A stretch of 64,000 bases of DNA from Sphingobacteriales bacterium (GTDB lineage: Bacteria; Bacteroidota; Bacteroidia; Chitinophagales; JADIYW01): positions 62,001 through 126,000 of the forward strand of contig JADKIQ010000009.1 of the NCBI GenBank assembly GCA_016721245.1, in the 5' to 3' direction. Below the pieces are notes generated by a model that worked only from the letters and a program-made list of their open reading frames with translations, had not been told where the DNA came from and did not search any database. How positions within the stretch are numbered: position 1 is the stretch's first letter; the number at the start of each line of letters is the position of its first letter. A program made the translations under genes and the position numbers. Shown here in pieces: positions 27,726-37,093 of the stretch.

Positions 27726-30491
27726 TTACAACTTACGTTTTACTTCTACCTGTTCGAAGGCTTCTACGATGTCGCCAACGTTGATGTCGTTGAAGTTTTT
27801 GATTTTCAATCCGCATTCGTATCCTTTCACCACATCTTTCACGTCGTCTTTGAAACGTTTCAAAGATTCCAGCTCGCCGGAGTGAATCACGATGCCATCT
27901 CTGATGATTCGTATCTTATTGTTTCTCGCTACGCGGCCATCCAGTACATAGCAACCTGCAATGGTTCCTACTTTTGTAACTTTAAATACTTCGCGTACTT
28001 CGATATTACCCACAATCTTCTCTTCGAACTTAGGCTCTAACAAACCTTCCATCGCCGCTTTGATTTCGTCGATAGCATCGTAGATGATGTTGTAGTATTT
28101 GATTTGAATATCTTCTTTTTCTGCCAGTGCTTTTGCATTCATGGAAGGACGAACCTGGAACGCACAGATGATCGCATCGGAAGCCGAAGCTAACAATACA
28201 TCCGACTCGCTGATGGCACCCACGCCTTTGTGAATGACGTTCACCTGAATTTCTTCGGTAGATAATTTCAGCAAGGAATCCGCCAAAGCCTCCACAGAAC
28301 CGTCCACGTCACCTTTGATGATTAAGTTCAACTCCTTGAAGTTGCCTAATGCCAAACGACGACCGATTTCATCCAGCGTAATGTGTTTCTTCGCACGCAT
28401 GCCCTGCTCACGAATAATCGTAGCACGTCTGTTTGCTGTTTCTTTTCCTTCGTCTTCGTCTTCGTACACTTTTATCTTGTCGCCCGCAGTAGGTGCGCCC
28501 AGTAAACCCAACACCTGAACCGGTGCGGAAGGGCCTGCTTTTTCTATACGCACGCCGCGCTCGTTGGTCATCGCTTTTACCTTTCCAAAGTATTGTCCGG
28601 CCACGATGAAATCTCCGATTTCCAGTGTACCTTCCTGTACCATGATGGTGGAAACATAACCACGGCCTTTATCCAACTGTGCTTCGATGACCGAACCAAC
28701 AGCCGGTTTGTTTGGATTTGCTTTCAAGTCCAGCATTTCCGCTTCCAGTACAATTTTATCTAAGAGTTTATCGATGTTCAATCCTTTTTTAGCAGATATT
28801 TCCTGACACTGGAATTTACCGCCCCATTCTTCCACCAGAATATTCATTTGCGATAACTGATTTTTGATGTTATCCGGATTTGCTCCGTCTTTATCAATCT
28901 TGTTAATCGCAATAATCATGGGTACTTCCGCAGCCTGTGCGTGCGAAATGGCTTCTTTGGTTTGTGGCATGATGTTGTCATCCGCAGCAATTACAATGAC
29001 AGCAATATCCGTTAATTTTGCTCCACGTGCACGCATCGCGGTGAACGCTTCGTGACCCGGTGTATCTAAGAAAGTAATGTGTTCGCCTTTAGCCGTTTCT
29101 ACTTCGTAAGCACCGATGTGCTGGGTGATTCCACCCATCTCACCTGCTACTACGTTCGCACTTCTGATATAATCTAATAAAGAGGTTTTACCGTGGTCAA
29201 CGTGTCCCATGATGGTTACAATCGGCGGGCGTTTTACCAAATCTTCCGGAAGATCCACATATTCTTCTTCTTCGCTGTCTTCGTCTGCCAAATTGATAAA
29301 CTGCGCTTCGTAGCCGAATTCACTTGCTACTAATTCAATCACTTCTGCATCCAAACGCTGGTTGATGGAAACGAATACACCTAAACCCATACAAGAGCTG
29401 ATGACCTGTGTAGGAGATACATCCATTAAACCGGCTAACTCACTTACGGTAATAAATTCCGTTAATTGTAAAACGTTGGTTTCTGCATTCTCGCCTTCTG
29501 CACGAACAGCGTGGTCGTCACGTTTTGTTTTTCTGTATTTAGAACGGTCGGATTTTCCTTTCGTACCCTGCAGTTTTGCCATGGTAGAACGAATCTTATC
29601 CTGTATCGCTTTTTCTGAGATGCCTTCTTTGGTGGTTTCCGGCGGTTTTGGTCCGCGTCGGGTATCATGTCTTGGGCCACCCGGTCCACCTGTACCTCCC
29701 GGTCTGGCAGGTCTGGTGTCTTTGCTTGGCTCAAATTTTTTAATATCCACTTTATTCTGAACGATACGCGCGCGTTTCTGGCTGGCATCTCTGCCTTCTT
29801 TTTGTTTTTCGCGTTCTTTGTCGCGTTTTGCTTTTTCTTCGTCGCGGTAAATATCTTCAGGACGGCGTTCCGCTTTGATAGGCAATTCAATTTTGCCTAA
29901 AATTTTCGGGCCGGATAATGTTTCAATTTTAGCTCTTACAAAATCTTCTGATTTCTTTACTTCTTCTTTTACCTCTTCAACCTTTTCAACTACCTCTTCT
30001 TTTTTCTCTTCCACTTTTTCTTCCGCAACAACTACTTCTTCTTTTTTCGTTGTTTTCTTTGGTTCCGGAATTTCTTCTTTTACCTCTTCCTTTTTCTCTT
30101 CAACTTCTTTTTTCTTCTTCGGTTTATCGAGGTCGATTTTTCCAACAATTTTCGGTCCTTCTACTTCGTGTTTTACCGCAGTAATTTCTTCTTCCTTTAC
30201 TTCGGGTTTTTCTACCACTACAACTTTCGGGGCTTCTTTTAAAGCCTCTTTAATCGTAATTTCTTCTTCTTTTCGTTTACCGATATTGATTTGTTCGGCT
30301 TTTTCTCTTGCAACAATATCACTTCTGAAATCGCGCAAAAGGATGTCGTACTGCTCTTCGGTGAGCTTAGTGTTTGGAGAGTTGGCAACGTCTTTAAAGC
30401 CTTTTGCATGCAGGTGATCCACAATGGTGGCAGTACCAACATTCAGCTCTTTCGCTGCGCTTGCTAATCTTGTAATTTTCCCTTCGGACAT
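27726..30491 (-). CDS. infB: Translation initiation factor IF-2
   Basis: IF-2 is the GTPase that delivers initiator tRNA to the ribosome. The protein of 921 residues starts with an IF2_N-type helix (MSEGKITRLASAAKELNVGT), then a long lysine/glutamate-rich, low-complexity linker (about residues 70-330) before the GTPase domain. The G motifs are GHVDHGKTSLLDYIR (around residue 426), DTPGHEAFTAM and NKIDKDGANPDN. The C-terminal IF-2 beta-barrels follow. The linker's charged repeats explain long spurious frames on the opposite strand. It is the last gene of the rimP-nusA-infB operon. Confidence 0.97.
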   Translation of the reverse strand: MSEGKITRLASAAKELNVGTATIVDHLHAKGFKDVANSPNTKLTEEQYDILLRDFRSDIVAREKAEQINIGKRKEEEITIKEALKEAPKVVVVEKPEVKEEEITAVKHEVEGPKIVGKIDLDKPKKKKEVEEKKEEVKEEIPEPKKTTKKEEVVVAEEKVEEKKEEVVEKVEEVKEEVKKSEDFVRAKIETLSGPKILGKIELPIKAERRPEDIYRDEEKAKRDKEREKQKEGRDASQKRARIVQNKVDIKKFEPSKDTRPARPGGTGGPGGPRHDTRRGPKPPETTKEGISEKAIQDKIRSTMAKLQGTKGKSDRSKYRKTKRDDHAVRAEGENAETNVLQLTEFITVSELAGLMDVSPTQVISSCMGLGVFVSINQRLDAEVIELVASEFGYEAQFINLADEDSEEEEYVDLPEDLVKRPPIVTIMGHVDHGKTSLLDYIRSANVVAGEMGGITQHIGAYEVETAKGEHITFLDTPGHEAFTAMRARGAKLTDIAVIVIAADDNIMPQTKEAISHAQAAEVPMIIAINKIDKDGANPDNIKNQLSQMNILVEEWGGKFQCQEISAKKGLNIDKLLDKIVLEAEMLDLKANPNKPAVGSVIEAQLDKGRGYVSTIMVQEGTLEIGDFIVAGQYFGKVKAMTNERGVRIEKAGPSAPVQVLGLLGAPTAGDKIKVYEDEDEGKETANRRATIIREQGMRAKKHITLDEIGRRLALGNFKELNLIIKGDVDGSVEALADSLLKLSTEEIQVNVIHKGVGAISESDVLLASASDAIICAFQVRPSMNAKALAEKEDIQIKYYNIIYDAIDEIKAAMEGLLEPKFEEKIVGNIEVREVFKVTKVGTIAGCYVLDGRVARNNKIRIIRDGIVIHSGELESLKRFKDDVKDVVKGYECGLKIKNFNDINVGDIVEAFEQVEVKRKL

Positions 30492-30521
30492 AAATTATTT
30501 TAGGTGTTTGGTGTAAGTGAC

Positions 30522-30556
30522 AAGTAGTAAGTAAAAAGCCGCTTGACTTACTACTT
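30522..30556 (-). repeat. Inverted repeat between nusA and infB
   Basis: AAGTAGTAAGT at 30522-30532 and ACTTACTACTT at 30546-30556 are perfect complements with a 13-bp spacer. In the operon transcript this forms a hairpin 35-60 nt upstream of the infB start. Its sequence belongs to the AGTAATAAGT-like dispersed repeats seen at 45718 and 57004. Confidence 0.6.
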
Positions 30557-30580
30557 ACACCTCATTACTTATACCTATAA

Positions 30581-31819
30581 TTATTCAAATTCTGATTTTA
30601 AAATCTTAATCACATCATCGATGGTCTCTTCTTCCAAATCTGTTCGGCGCACCAATTCGTCTCTGTCTAATTCCAGTACAGATTTTGCCGTATCACAACC
30701 AATTGCTTTCAACTGGTCGATTACCCAGCCATCGATTTCATCTGAGAATTCATCTAAATCCACATCATCCTCCACAGCAGTATCGGTATCTCTGAATACA
30801 TCAATTTCATAGCCGGTTAATTTGCTGGCCAGTTTAATATTGAAGCCGCCTTTACCGATTGCCAGAGAAACCTGATCCGGTTTTAAATACACCGATGCAC
30901 GTTTTTTCACGTCGTCTAAAGCGATACCTTCAATTTTTGCAGGCGTTAACGAACGCTGTAACAATAAATTGATATTCGCCGTATAGTTAATGATGTCTAT
31001 ATTTTCGTTTCTCAACTCACGTACGATACCGTGAATACGGGAACCTTTCATACCCACACACGCGCCTACCGGATCAATTCTGTCGTCGTAAGATTCTACC
31101 GCTACTTTTGCTCTTTCGCCCGGTTCACGCACGATTTTTTTGATAACGATTAAGCCATCCATGATTTCCGGAACTTCCTGCTCTAATAATTTCGCTAAGA
31201 AAGCGCCGTCTGTTCTGGATAAAATCACCAAAGGTGTACTTCCGCGCAATTCCACATTTTTTATCACCGCACGGATGCTGTCGCCTTTTTTGTAAAAGTC
31301 TGTTTTGATTTGTTCGCTTTTTGGTAAAATCAATTCGTTGCCATCGTCATCCAGCAATAAAATTTCTTTTTTCCAAACCTGATATACTTCCGCAGAAATA
31401 ATATCGCCAACTCGGTCTTTGTATTTTTTGTAAACTTCGTCTTTTTCTAAATCCAGTACACGGGAAATCAATGTCTGACGTGCTGCTAAAATTGCACGAC
31501 GGCCAAATGATTCTATGGTGATGGCTTCATACAAATCTTCGCCCACTTCCATATCCGGCTCTATTGTTTTAGCCACAGAAAATTCTACTTCCGCTAATTT
31601 ATCCTCCACTTTTCCGTCTTCCACAATAGTTCTGTGACGCCAGATTTCCAGGTCACCTTTTTCTGTGTTCACGATGATGTCAAAGTTTTGGTCGGAGCCG
31701 TATTTTTTTCTTAATAACGTTTTAAATACATCTTCCAGTACACGCATCATGGTTGGACGGTCGATGTTTTTAAAGTCTTTAAACTCCGAAAATGATTCTA
31801 CTAATTCTACACTGTTCAT
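30581..31819 (-). CDS. nusA: Transcription termination/antitermination factor NusA
   Basis: The 412-residue protein has the NusA N-terminal domain (VEDVFKTLLRKKYG), an S1 domain (GDIISAEVYQVWKKE), and two KH domains, the first with GACVGMKGSRIHGIVREL and the second with VSLAIGKGGFNIKLASKL. The C-terminal acidic segment contains a short helix-hairpin-helix-like region (LKAIGCDTAKSVLELDRDEL). NusA binds RNA polymerase and controls pausing and termination. It sits between rimP and infB in the canonical operon order. Confidence 0.97.
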   Translation of the reverse strand: MNSVELVESFSEFKDFKNIDRPTMMRVLEDVFKTLLRKKYGSDQNFDIIVNTEKGDLEIWRHRTIVEDGKVEDKLAEVEFSVAKTIEPDMEVGEDLYEAITIESFGRRAILAARQTLISRVLDLEKDEVYKKYKDRVGDIISAEVYQVWKKEILLLDDDGNELILPKSEQIKTDFYKKGDSIRAVIKNVELRGSTPLVILSRTDGAFLAKLLEQEVPEIMDGLIVIKKIVREPGERAKVAVESYDDRIDPVGACVGMKGSRIHGIVRELRNENIDIINYTANINLLLQRSLTPAKIEGIALDDVKKRASVYLKPDQVSLAIGKGGFNIKLASKLTGYEIDVFRDTDTAVEDDVDLDEFSDEIDGWVIDQLKAIGCDTAKSVLELDRDELVRRTDLEEETIDDVIKILKSEFE

Positions 31820-31824
31820 GACAA

Positions 31825-32298
31825 TTACAATTTAAAATTGAAATGTTTTTTTACTGATTTTATTTCGTCGAAACTAAAGGTATGTTCTTCGATAGTTTCT
31901 GCTTTTTTTATAATGATGGTTTCTTTTACAAGAATTTTTTCTTCGTCTGCCGCTATCAGTTCGCCTGTTATTTTCAATCCGTTTTTTAAAACAACATCTA
32001 CTTTTTTGTGGAGTTGCTTTTGAAACTGCGGCGCCACTTTTAATGGTTCATCCATACCCGGAGAAGAAACATCCAGCGACAAATTATCACTCATCAGGTT
32101 GTTTTCTTCCAAAAAATGATGGATGTGTTTGCTGATTTTAGCACATTCATCAATGGTGATGTTGGTTTTTCCGTCTGCAAAAATTTCTACTTTGCCGTTC
32201 GTCAACACTTTTATATCTACTAAAAACAAATCGGAATGCTCAAAATAAGTGTTTATTTCTTTCTCAATGACTTCCTTTAGTTGTGTTAGCTTATCCAT
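31825..32298 (-). CDS. rimP: Ribosome maturation factor RimP
   Basis: RimP helps assemble the 30S subunit. The internal ATG at 32298 gives the usual N-terminus (MDKLTQLKEVIEKEINTYFE) and a 157-residue length normal for the family; a longer frame to 32418 would read through a terminator-like hairpin and a consensus promoter and is rejected. The conserved block NLSLDVSSPGMDEPL is intact. It is the first gene of the operon, five bases before nusA. Confidence 0.93.
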   Translation of the reverse strand: MDKLTQLKEVIEKEINTYFEHSDLFLVDIKVLTNGKVEIFADGKTNITIDECAKISKHIHHFLEENNLMSDNLSLDVSSPGMDEPLKVAPQFQKQLHKKVDVVLKNGLKITGELIAADEEKILVKETIIIKKAETIEEHTFSFDEIKSVKKHFNFKL

Positions 32299-32312
32299 GT
32301 CTAAGAATAAAA

Positions 32313-32336
32313 AAGAGGACTTTGTCAAGTCCTCTT
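32313..32336 (-). terminator. Terminator-like hairpin in the rimP leader (possible attenuator)
   Basis: On the minus strand AAGAGGACTT, a GACA loop and AAGTCCTCTT are followed by TTTT and end about 15 nt before the rimP ATG. It lies downstream of the candidate promoter, so transcripts entering the operon must pass it. Confidence 0.7.
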
Positions 32337-32350
32337 CCCAAATCGTGATG

Positions 32351-32381
32351 CAAATATAGGCATTTTTTTTAATTTTCCAAA
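32351..32381 (-). promoter_or_regulatory. Consensus Bacteroidota promoter for rimP-nusA-infB
   Basis: On the minus strand TTTG (32381-32378) and TATATTTG (32358-32351) are separated by 19 bp, an exact match to the -33/-7 consensus. The start of transcription is expected near 32345. Confidence 0.75.
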
Positions 32382-32488
32382 GAAATACACTATTTTTTGC
32401 GATTCGTGTCATCATCAACTTCCATTATGAAACATGGAATTTTTGCATAGTTTTTTGGTCTTCATTCGTTAATGGCTTTCTTTTTATT

Positions 32489-33163
32489 TTATGGCCGCTG
32501 GCCTGCCGTTTTATCTTTTTCTGTATTCGTATTGGCTGTTCTGAAAAAGCTGGTCGTGGAAGCAAGGTTGTTGCCGTCTTTAACCAGGCGACCGCTTCCT
32601 TCCGGAATAAAGTAGATGCCGCCGTTGGAATTATCAATATTGATCAGCGCATCCTGATAATTTACAATACCATCCGCACTCAGGGTGCCGGATATAATAA
32701 TGGCGAATATGGCATAATTTGAACTGTTGGCAGAGGCTTTTACTTTTCCGTACACCGTAAAATCATTGCCGCTGCCTGAAATGGCGGTAACAATGGATGT
32801 ATCATTGTCGCCTAACAGCTTTTTCCCAAATAATGTTATTCCGAAAGTAGAATTGTTTTGGTCTGTCAGTTTCACTTTCACATCTGCGAATGTATTTCCA
32901 ATAATATCGCCTGCAACGGTGGAAGCAAGCAACACGGTTGGGTTGCCTACGTAGATGCCGTTTACAATAGGCGGCGTGGTACCTTCGTGAATGGTGACAC
33001 CTAAACGGATCAATGAATCCAGGTACTTCTGCGGAATAATATCGCTGATACGTTTGGTTTGAATTTCTTCTGCTGATTGCTCTTTTTTGCAGGAAGAGGT
33101 GCTGCATGCAATGCTTATTACAAGCATTGCAAAAATGCTTTTGAGGATGATTTGTTTTTTCAT
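32489..33163 (-). CDS. Hypothetical lipoprotein
   Basis: The 224-residue protein has a lipoprotein leader (MKKQIILKSIFAMLVISIAC) with a cysteine cluster CSTSSCKKE that provides the lipidation site, probably the second cysteine. The mature part has a conserved-looking start (RISDIIPQKYLDSLIRLGVT) followed by beta-rich sequence. No known domain was recognised. It is downstream of another lipoprotein gene (33196-34338) on the same strand with a 32-bp gap, so the two are probably co-expressed. It is probably attached to the inner face of the outer membrane or surface-exposed. Confidence 0.7.
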   Translation of the reverse strand: MKKQIILKSIFAMLVISIACSTSSCKKEQSAEEIQTKRISDIIPQKYLDSLIRLGVTIHEGTTPPIVNGIYVGNPTVLLASTVAGDIIGNTFADVKVKLTDQNNSTFGITLFGKKLLGDNDTSIVTAISGSGNDFTVYGKVKASANSSNYAIFAIIISGTLSADGIVNYQDALINIDNSNGGIYFIPEGSGRLVKDGNNLASTTSFFRTANTNTEKDKTAGQRP

Positions 33164-33195
33164 TTGTTTTAGTTTTTATTGGATGATGATGAATG

Positions 33196-34338
33196 TTATT
33201 TGTTTAACTGCTCCCAGTTTTGCGTAGAGCCGATATTTGGATTGTAGTTGGTTTCATTCGTTAAAATAATTTCTCCGTTGCCGTTTTTCCAGGCAGTATT
33301 GTAGGAACTCGGCAACTCGTAGGTAGAGCCATTGCCGTCGGAATAGTTCTCTACGCCTTTGATGTATTGCGAAAATCCGTCGTTGGTCGGCTTGTATGTA
33401 GAATTTGCTTTTTCATAACTCTTGTCAATGCTTGCAATCATGGCGTCGTTGTTGCGGCTGATCTGCTGACTGATGGCGGCAATATTGCGCAGGCCCTGAT
33501 AATACTGGTCTGTCAGGTATTTGATTACCTGTGTTTGTGCGCTTAAAAATGCCGGCGAATAGCGGATGGATTTTAAAACCGCCTGACACAATTCAGTGTT
33601 TACTTTCTCGTTTGCATCTTGTTTTATGAAAAATAAAATGGGCAAAACCTGCCAGTTAGAAAAATTCAAACTCTTGTTTACCGTACCATTTACATATGCA
33701 TTGATCAGCACGGTATAGTTTTCGCCATTTTTCGTAAAAGTGCCTTTACTGATGACATTGTCCGAAATAAACTGCACCTGTGGATTTTGTTGCTTCGCCT
33801 GAATATCTATCGGATTGGTGCTTTCTATTTTAATGACTTTCGTATCGGTGATTTTTACACCGGCAGGCAACACATTCATTTCGTTCAGCGTTCTCATGGT
33901 GGCTTCTGTGGTGTTGGATGGCATGCTGGCTACCACTATGCCTCCCATATATTTGCTGCCCAATCCAATGCCAGCATACTGCATTGACTGATTGGACAAG
34001 GTATAAAACGAGGTTTTGTAGATGTGTAACTGTGCCGTATTTTCAGGGTTATTGACGTGCAGATAAGCACTGGCCGGAAATTGGGTGTTCTGTGCGTCCC
34101 AGTCCAGCTGGCTTTTTTGCTGCCAGCCTTTTGGCAATAGAAACAGCACGGCATCGCCTTTGGTCACCTGATTGTCTTTAATGGCTGCTAATTGCATGTG
34201 TAATGCATTTCCCTCTGCAGCGGCGTTGGATGAGTTTTTTGAGGAGGAAGTTTGTTTTGAATTTGTATTGTTTTGTGAATTGCAGGACATGCAACTGCAC
34301 AGCGCCAATACATAGCATAATGTGGTTAATTTTTTCAT
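33196..34338 (-). CDS. Hypothetical lipoprotein
   Basis: The leader MKKLTTLCYVLALCSCMSC fits a lipoprotein signal peptide and is followed by an asparagine/serine-rich tether (NSQNNTNSKQTSSSKNSSN). The 380 residues contain no domain I recognise; the segment AVLFLLPKGWQQKSQLDWD and later YELPSSYNTAWKNGNGEIIL look like conserved pieces of an uncharacterised secreted family. The gene is co-directional with the lipoprotein gene downstream. Function unknown. Confidence 0.7.
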   Translation of the reverse strand: MKKLTTLCYVLALCSCMSCNSQNNTNSKQTSSSKNSSNAAAEGNALHMQLAAIKDNQVTKGDAVLFLLPKGWQQKSQLDWDAQNTQFPASAYLHVNNPENTAQLHIYKTSFYTLSNQSMQYAGIGLGSKYMGGIVVASMPSNTTEATMRTLNEMNVLPAGVKITDTKVIKIESTNPIDIQAKQQNPQVQFISDNVISKGTFTKNGENYTVLINAYVNGTVNKSLNFSNWQVLPILFFIKQDANEKVNTELCQAVLKSIRYSPAFLSAQTQVIKYLTDQYYQGLRNIAAISQQISRNNDAMIASIDKSYEKANSTYKPTNDGFSQYIKGVENYSDGNGSTYELPSSYNTAWKNGNGEIILTNETNYNPNIGSTQNWEQLNK

Positions 34339-34491
34339 AATGATTGATTTGATGATGATGATGAGTCAAAAATAGACTATCTCTTCACAAGAATCAATGA
34401 AAAAAACGGGGTATAAATTAAGATTCTGGAATTACTTTTTTAAATATAAATTACTAATAATCAACAGATTATTGGTTAAAAAATTAAACCT

Positions 34492-36009
34492 TCAGGGCTG
34501 TTTGTTGTTGAATTTTTGATAAATGGTTTTATGTTCCAGTTTTGCTTCCAGCCAGAGGTGAATCGGAAAATAATTGATGATGTTTTGTTCGAGTTTATCC
34601 TGCAAGATGGTTTCTATATTTTTTTTATGTTCAGTAAGTATGTCTGCCTTCTTTGCATTGCTATTCGCCAGACTGCAATCCGCCAGCATTTTTAAAATGG
34701 CGTTTTCTGCTTTAAACATTTTATCGTCGCGGTATAATTTTCTGCGCAAATTTTCGATGTTGGTATCAAAGTGGTGTACCTGATTCATTTCAATAAAAAC
34801 AAAGAGACGAAGCAGTAAACTATAGCTTTCAAGGTCTATCATCGTGTGCAGTCCTTTATGGTTGAGCACCTTGGTTATAAATTCCAAACACTCTTCAAAC
34901 TGATCGTTATAAAAATAAATGATGGCCATATCGTATAACATGGAAAGCTGTATATCCTGCCGTTTGGTATAAAAATCCATTACGTTCATATACGCTGGCA
35001 GCAGCTCGTATATCTTATCAAAGCGGTTTTGTTTCAGGTATTGATTTTTTTCTACCAGCGCCAGGTTCAGTTTTTTAGATTGCACCAAATCAATGTCCTT
35101 AGAATTTTCCAGATATTGCAATAAGGTGTTTTTCACTTCATCAAAATATTCGTAATTGCTGACATTCAGCATGCGCAATACAAAATTGCTGAGCGTTACA
35201 ATGACTTCCTTTTCATTGGCTTTGCAATAATTCGGATTTTCTTTTAAAACCAGATATTGTGAAACGCTGTCCTCGTATGCAGCTGCTACGTCATTCAACA
35301 TTAAAGCATATCCGACACGCACGTAATAAAATAAAATTTTGGATGCTGTAGTAATGGCGTGATGCTCGTCATTTAAAAGTGGCCGCGCCAACTTTTCTTT
35401 TACAAAATCAATTTTCGATTGTTCACGGATATAGGCATTGGTATCCTGCCGTATCATCAGCCATTCATCTTTCAGTTGCTGATATTGGTGAATATTGGTG
35501 ACTTTATCCTGAATGGTTTTATATTCCTCTTTCAGTTTATTTTTACGGGCATCATAGGTTTTATCAACTTCCAAAATCAGGCATTCATAATGATGTATCG
35601 TTGCATAATAGTTATACAACTCATAGTCGTACACCGTCTTTTTCGCAAGTTGTATTTTCTTTTGTAATAAATTATTTACCCGTCTTTCCATCAGAAAGGG
35701 AAACTGCAGTATAATGGCCAACAATTTATTTTCAACAGAATTATTCTCCTGGATGGAAGCAAACGTACTTACAATTAAATCGGTGAGGTAGTTTTTTGCT
35801 GCAGAGAAATTATTGACCAGTTTTGTGTTTTTCAGTTTCTGCTTTACCGTCTCTTCATCGTATTCTTCCTGTTTCAGAATTGCATCAAACAAAACCAGGT
35901 ACGGATTTTCTTTATCGTCTTTAGATTTATAGGCAAACTTTTTAAAATATGCTTTTTCGTTGGGTGTTAACGAATGTATTAATTTATGCAATTCATTTTT
36001 CTCACTCAT
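34492..36009 (-). CDS. Conserved hypothetical protein with helical repeats
   Basis: The 505-residue product begins MSEKNELHKLIHSLTPNEKA, a pattern I associate with an uncharacterised Bacteroidota family. It is almost wholly helical, rich in leucine, tyrosine, lysine and glutamate, and resembles degenerate TPR-like repeats (for example LDLVQSKKLN and FEECLEFITKVLNHKG). It has no signal peptide or membrane segment, so it is probably a cytoplasmic scaffold. It is divergent from the SixA-like gene across 48 bp. Confidence 0.65.
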   Translation of the reverse strand: MSEKNELHKLIHSLTPNEKAYFKKFAYKSKDDKENPYLVLFDAILKQEEYDEETVKQKLKNTKLVNNFSAAKNYLTDLIVSTFASIQENNSVENKLLAIILQFPFLMERRVNNLLQKKIQLAKKTVYDYELYNYYATIHHYECLILEVDKTYDARKNKLKEEYKTIQDKVTNIHQYQQLKDEWLMIRQDTNAYIREQSKIDFVKEKLARPLLNDEHHAITTASKILFYYVRVGYALMLNDVAAAYEDSVSQYLVLKENPNYCKANEKEVIVTLSNFVLRMLNVSNYEYFDEVKNTLLQYLENSKDIDLVQSKKLNLALVEKNQYLKQNRFDKIYELLPAYMNVMDFYTKRQDIQLSMLYDMAIIYFYNDQFEECLEFITKVLNHKGLHTMIDLESYSLLLRLFVFIEMNQVHHFDTNIENLRRKLYRDDKMFKAENAILKMLADCSLANSNAKKADILTEHKKNIETILQDKLEQNIINYFPIHLWLEAKLEHKTIYQKFNNKQP

Positions 36010-36057
36010 TGTGTCTCAGAATGATTAAATTTAGGGAAAATCGCCTAACTATTCTGC

Positions 36058-36549
36058 ATGAAATATCTGACCATTATCCGTCACGCAAAATCGAGCTGGG
36101 ACCAACCGGATTTGGATGATATTGCCCGTCCCTTGAATGAACGGGGTAAGCATGCTATAAAAATTATCGGGAAGCACCTGCGGGAAAAACACTTGCAACC
36201 AGATTTAATCATCAGCTCGCCGGCCACCCGTGCACTGGAAACTGCAAAAGCCATTAGCGAGTTTGTTGCCTATGATAAGAAAAAGATTTCCGTAGAACCG
36301 GTTGTCTATTTCGGCACTTCTTCAGCCATTATTGAAATGCTGAAAGGGATAAACGACCAGTATAATGATGTTTTTCTATTCGGACACGAACCTATTTTGT
36401 CCTCACTGATTTTTCAGTTGTCAAGAACTCATCTTGAGAAATTTCCTACATGTTCCGTGTTTCGTATCGCTTTTAAAACAGATAGCTGGTCTGCCATAAA
36501 AACAGGAAGCAAGGAATTATCTATTTATCCCAAGCAGTTTACAGAATAA
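36058..36549 (+). CDS. SixA-like histidine phosphatase
   Basis: The 163-residue protein starts with YLTIIRHAKSSWDQPD, the RHG motif of the histidine phosphatase superfamily with the catalytic phospho-histidine, and has the second histidine in FLFGHEPILSSL. The short length and motif variant RHAKSSW are typical of SixA-type phosphohistidine phosphatases. It lies 0.5 kb from ppk1 and 3 kb from ppx, a neighbourhood that suggests a phosphate-metabolism link. Its 3' end overlaps the convergent lipoprotein gene by 11 bases. Confidence 0.85.
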   Translation: MKYLTIIRHAKSSWDQPDLDDIARPLNERGKHAIKIIGKHLREKHLQPDLIISSPATRALETAKAISEFVAYDKKKISVEPVVYFGTSSAIIEMLKGINDQYNDVFLFGHEPILSSLIFQLSRTHLEKFPTCSVFRIAFKTDSWSAIKTGSKELSIYPKQFTE

Positions 36550-36895
36550 TTGTCGGATATTCAATGGATGTTGTCTCGCCGCCCTTTCCGTCTTTGGCCA
36601 CGACAATCATTGCCCTTATTGTACCAAAATAGGAAACGCCGGATGTATACTCACTTATTGTTAGATTTTCCGACACTTTAAATGGTTTGGCTCCGGTGTC
36701 TTTCAATAAATATAAATCATAGGTAACGGCGTCACCATCCGCGTCGGTAGCATCCGACCAATTGTAGGTGTCGTCACTTCCATATTCTATGGAAAAGTTT
36801 GTTACGGTGCTTGGCGCGTTGTTGGGGGTGACTTCTTCCTTTTTACAGGAAAACAAGAACAAGACACTTATTGCAATGAATAATCGCTTTTTCAT
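36539..36895 (-). CDS. Small hypothetical lipoprotein
   Basis: The ATG at 36895 gives a lipoprotein leader (MKKRLFIAISVLFLFSCKKE) with lipobox LFSC; the eight residues before it are not leader-like. The mature part of about 100 residues looks like a single fibronectin/Ig-like domain (PSTVTNFSIEYGSDDTYNWS, ADGDAVTYDLYLLKD). Such small one-domain lipoproteins are common surface proteins in Bacteroidota. Its last bases overlap the sixA-like gene. Confidence 0.7.
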   Translation of the reverse strand: MKKRLFIAISVLFLFSCKKEEVTPNNAPSTVTNFSIEYGSDDTYNWSDATDADGDAVTYDLYLLKDTGAKPFKVSENLTISEYTSGVSYFGTIRAMIVVAKDGKGGETTSIEYPTIIL

Positions 36896-37093
36896 TTGTT
36901 TATATTTATTGTTTTTCAATTGAGCCGATACCGAATTTCTACTACCTGCTCTTTTTATGGTTTTATTCTAATTAAAGTTACAAAAAGTATTTGATTTCCG
37001 TGTTTGTGAATTTTATGTGAACGCTTTACTTTGCTTTTTATTCGGGAACATAAATCTCTATATTTACGTTTTACAGTTTTATAAGCGTTACTT

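Noticed and set aside
29875..30417. 180-codon serine-rich open frame on the plus strand opposite infB
   Set aside because: It is the shadow of the lysine/glutamate-rich IF-2 linker; the translation is low-complexity and infB is certain.
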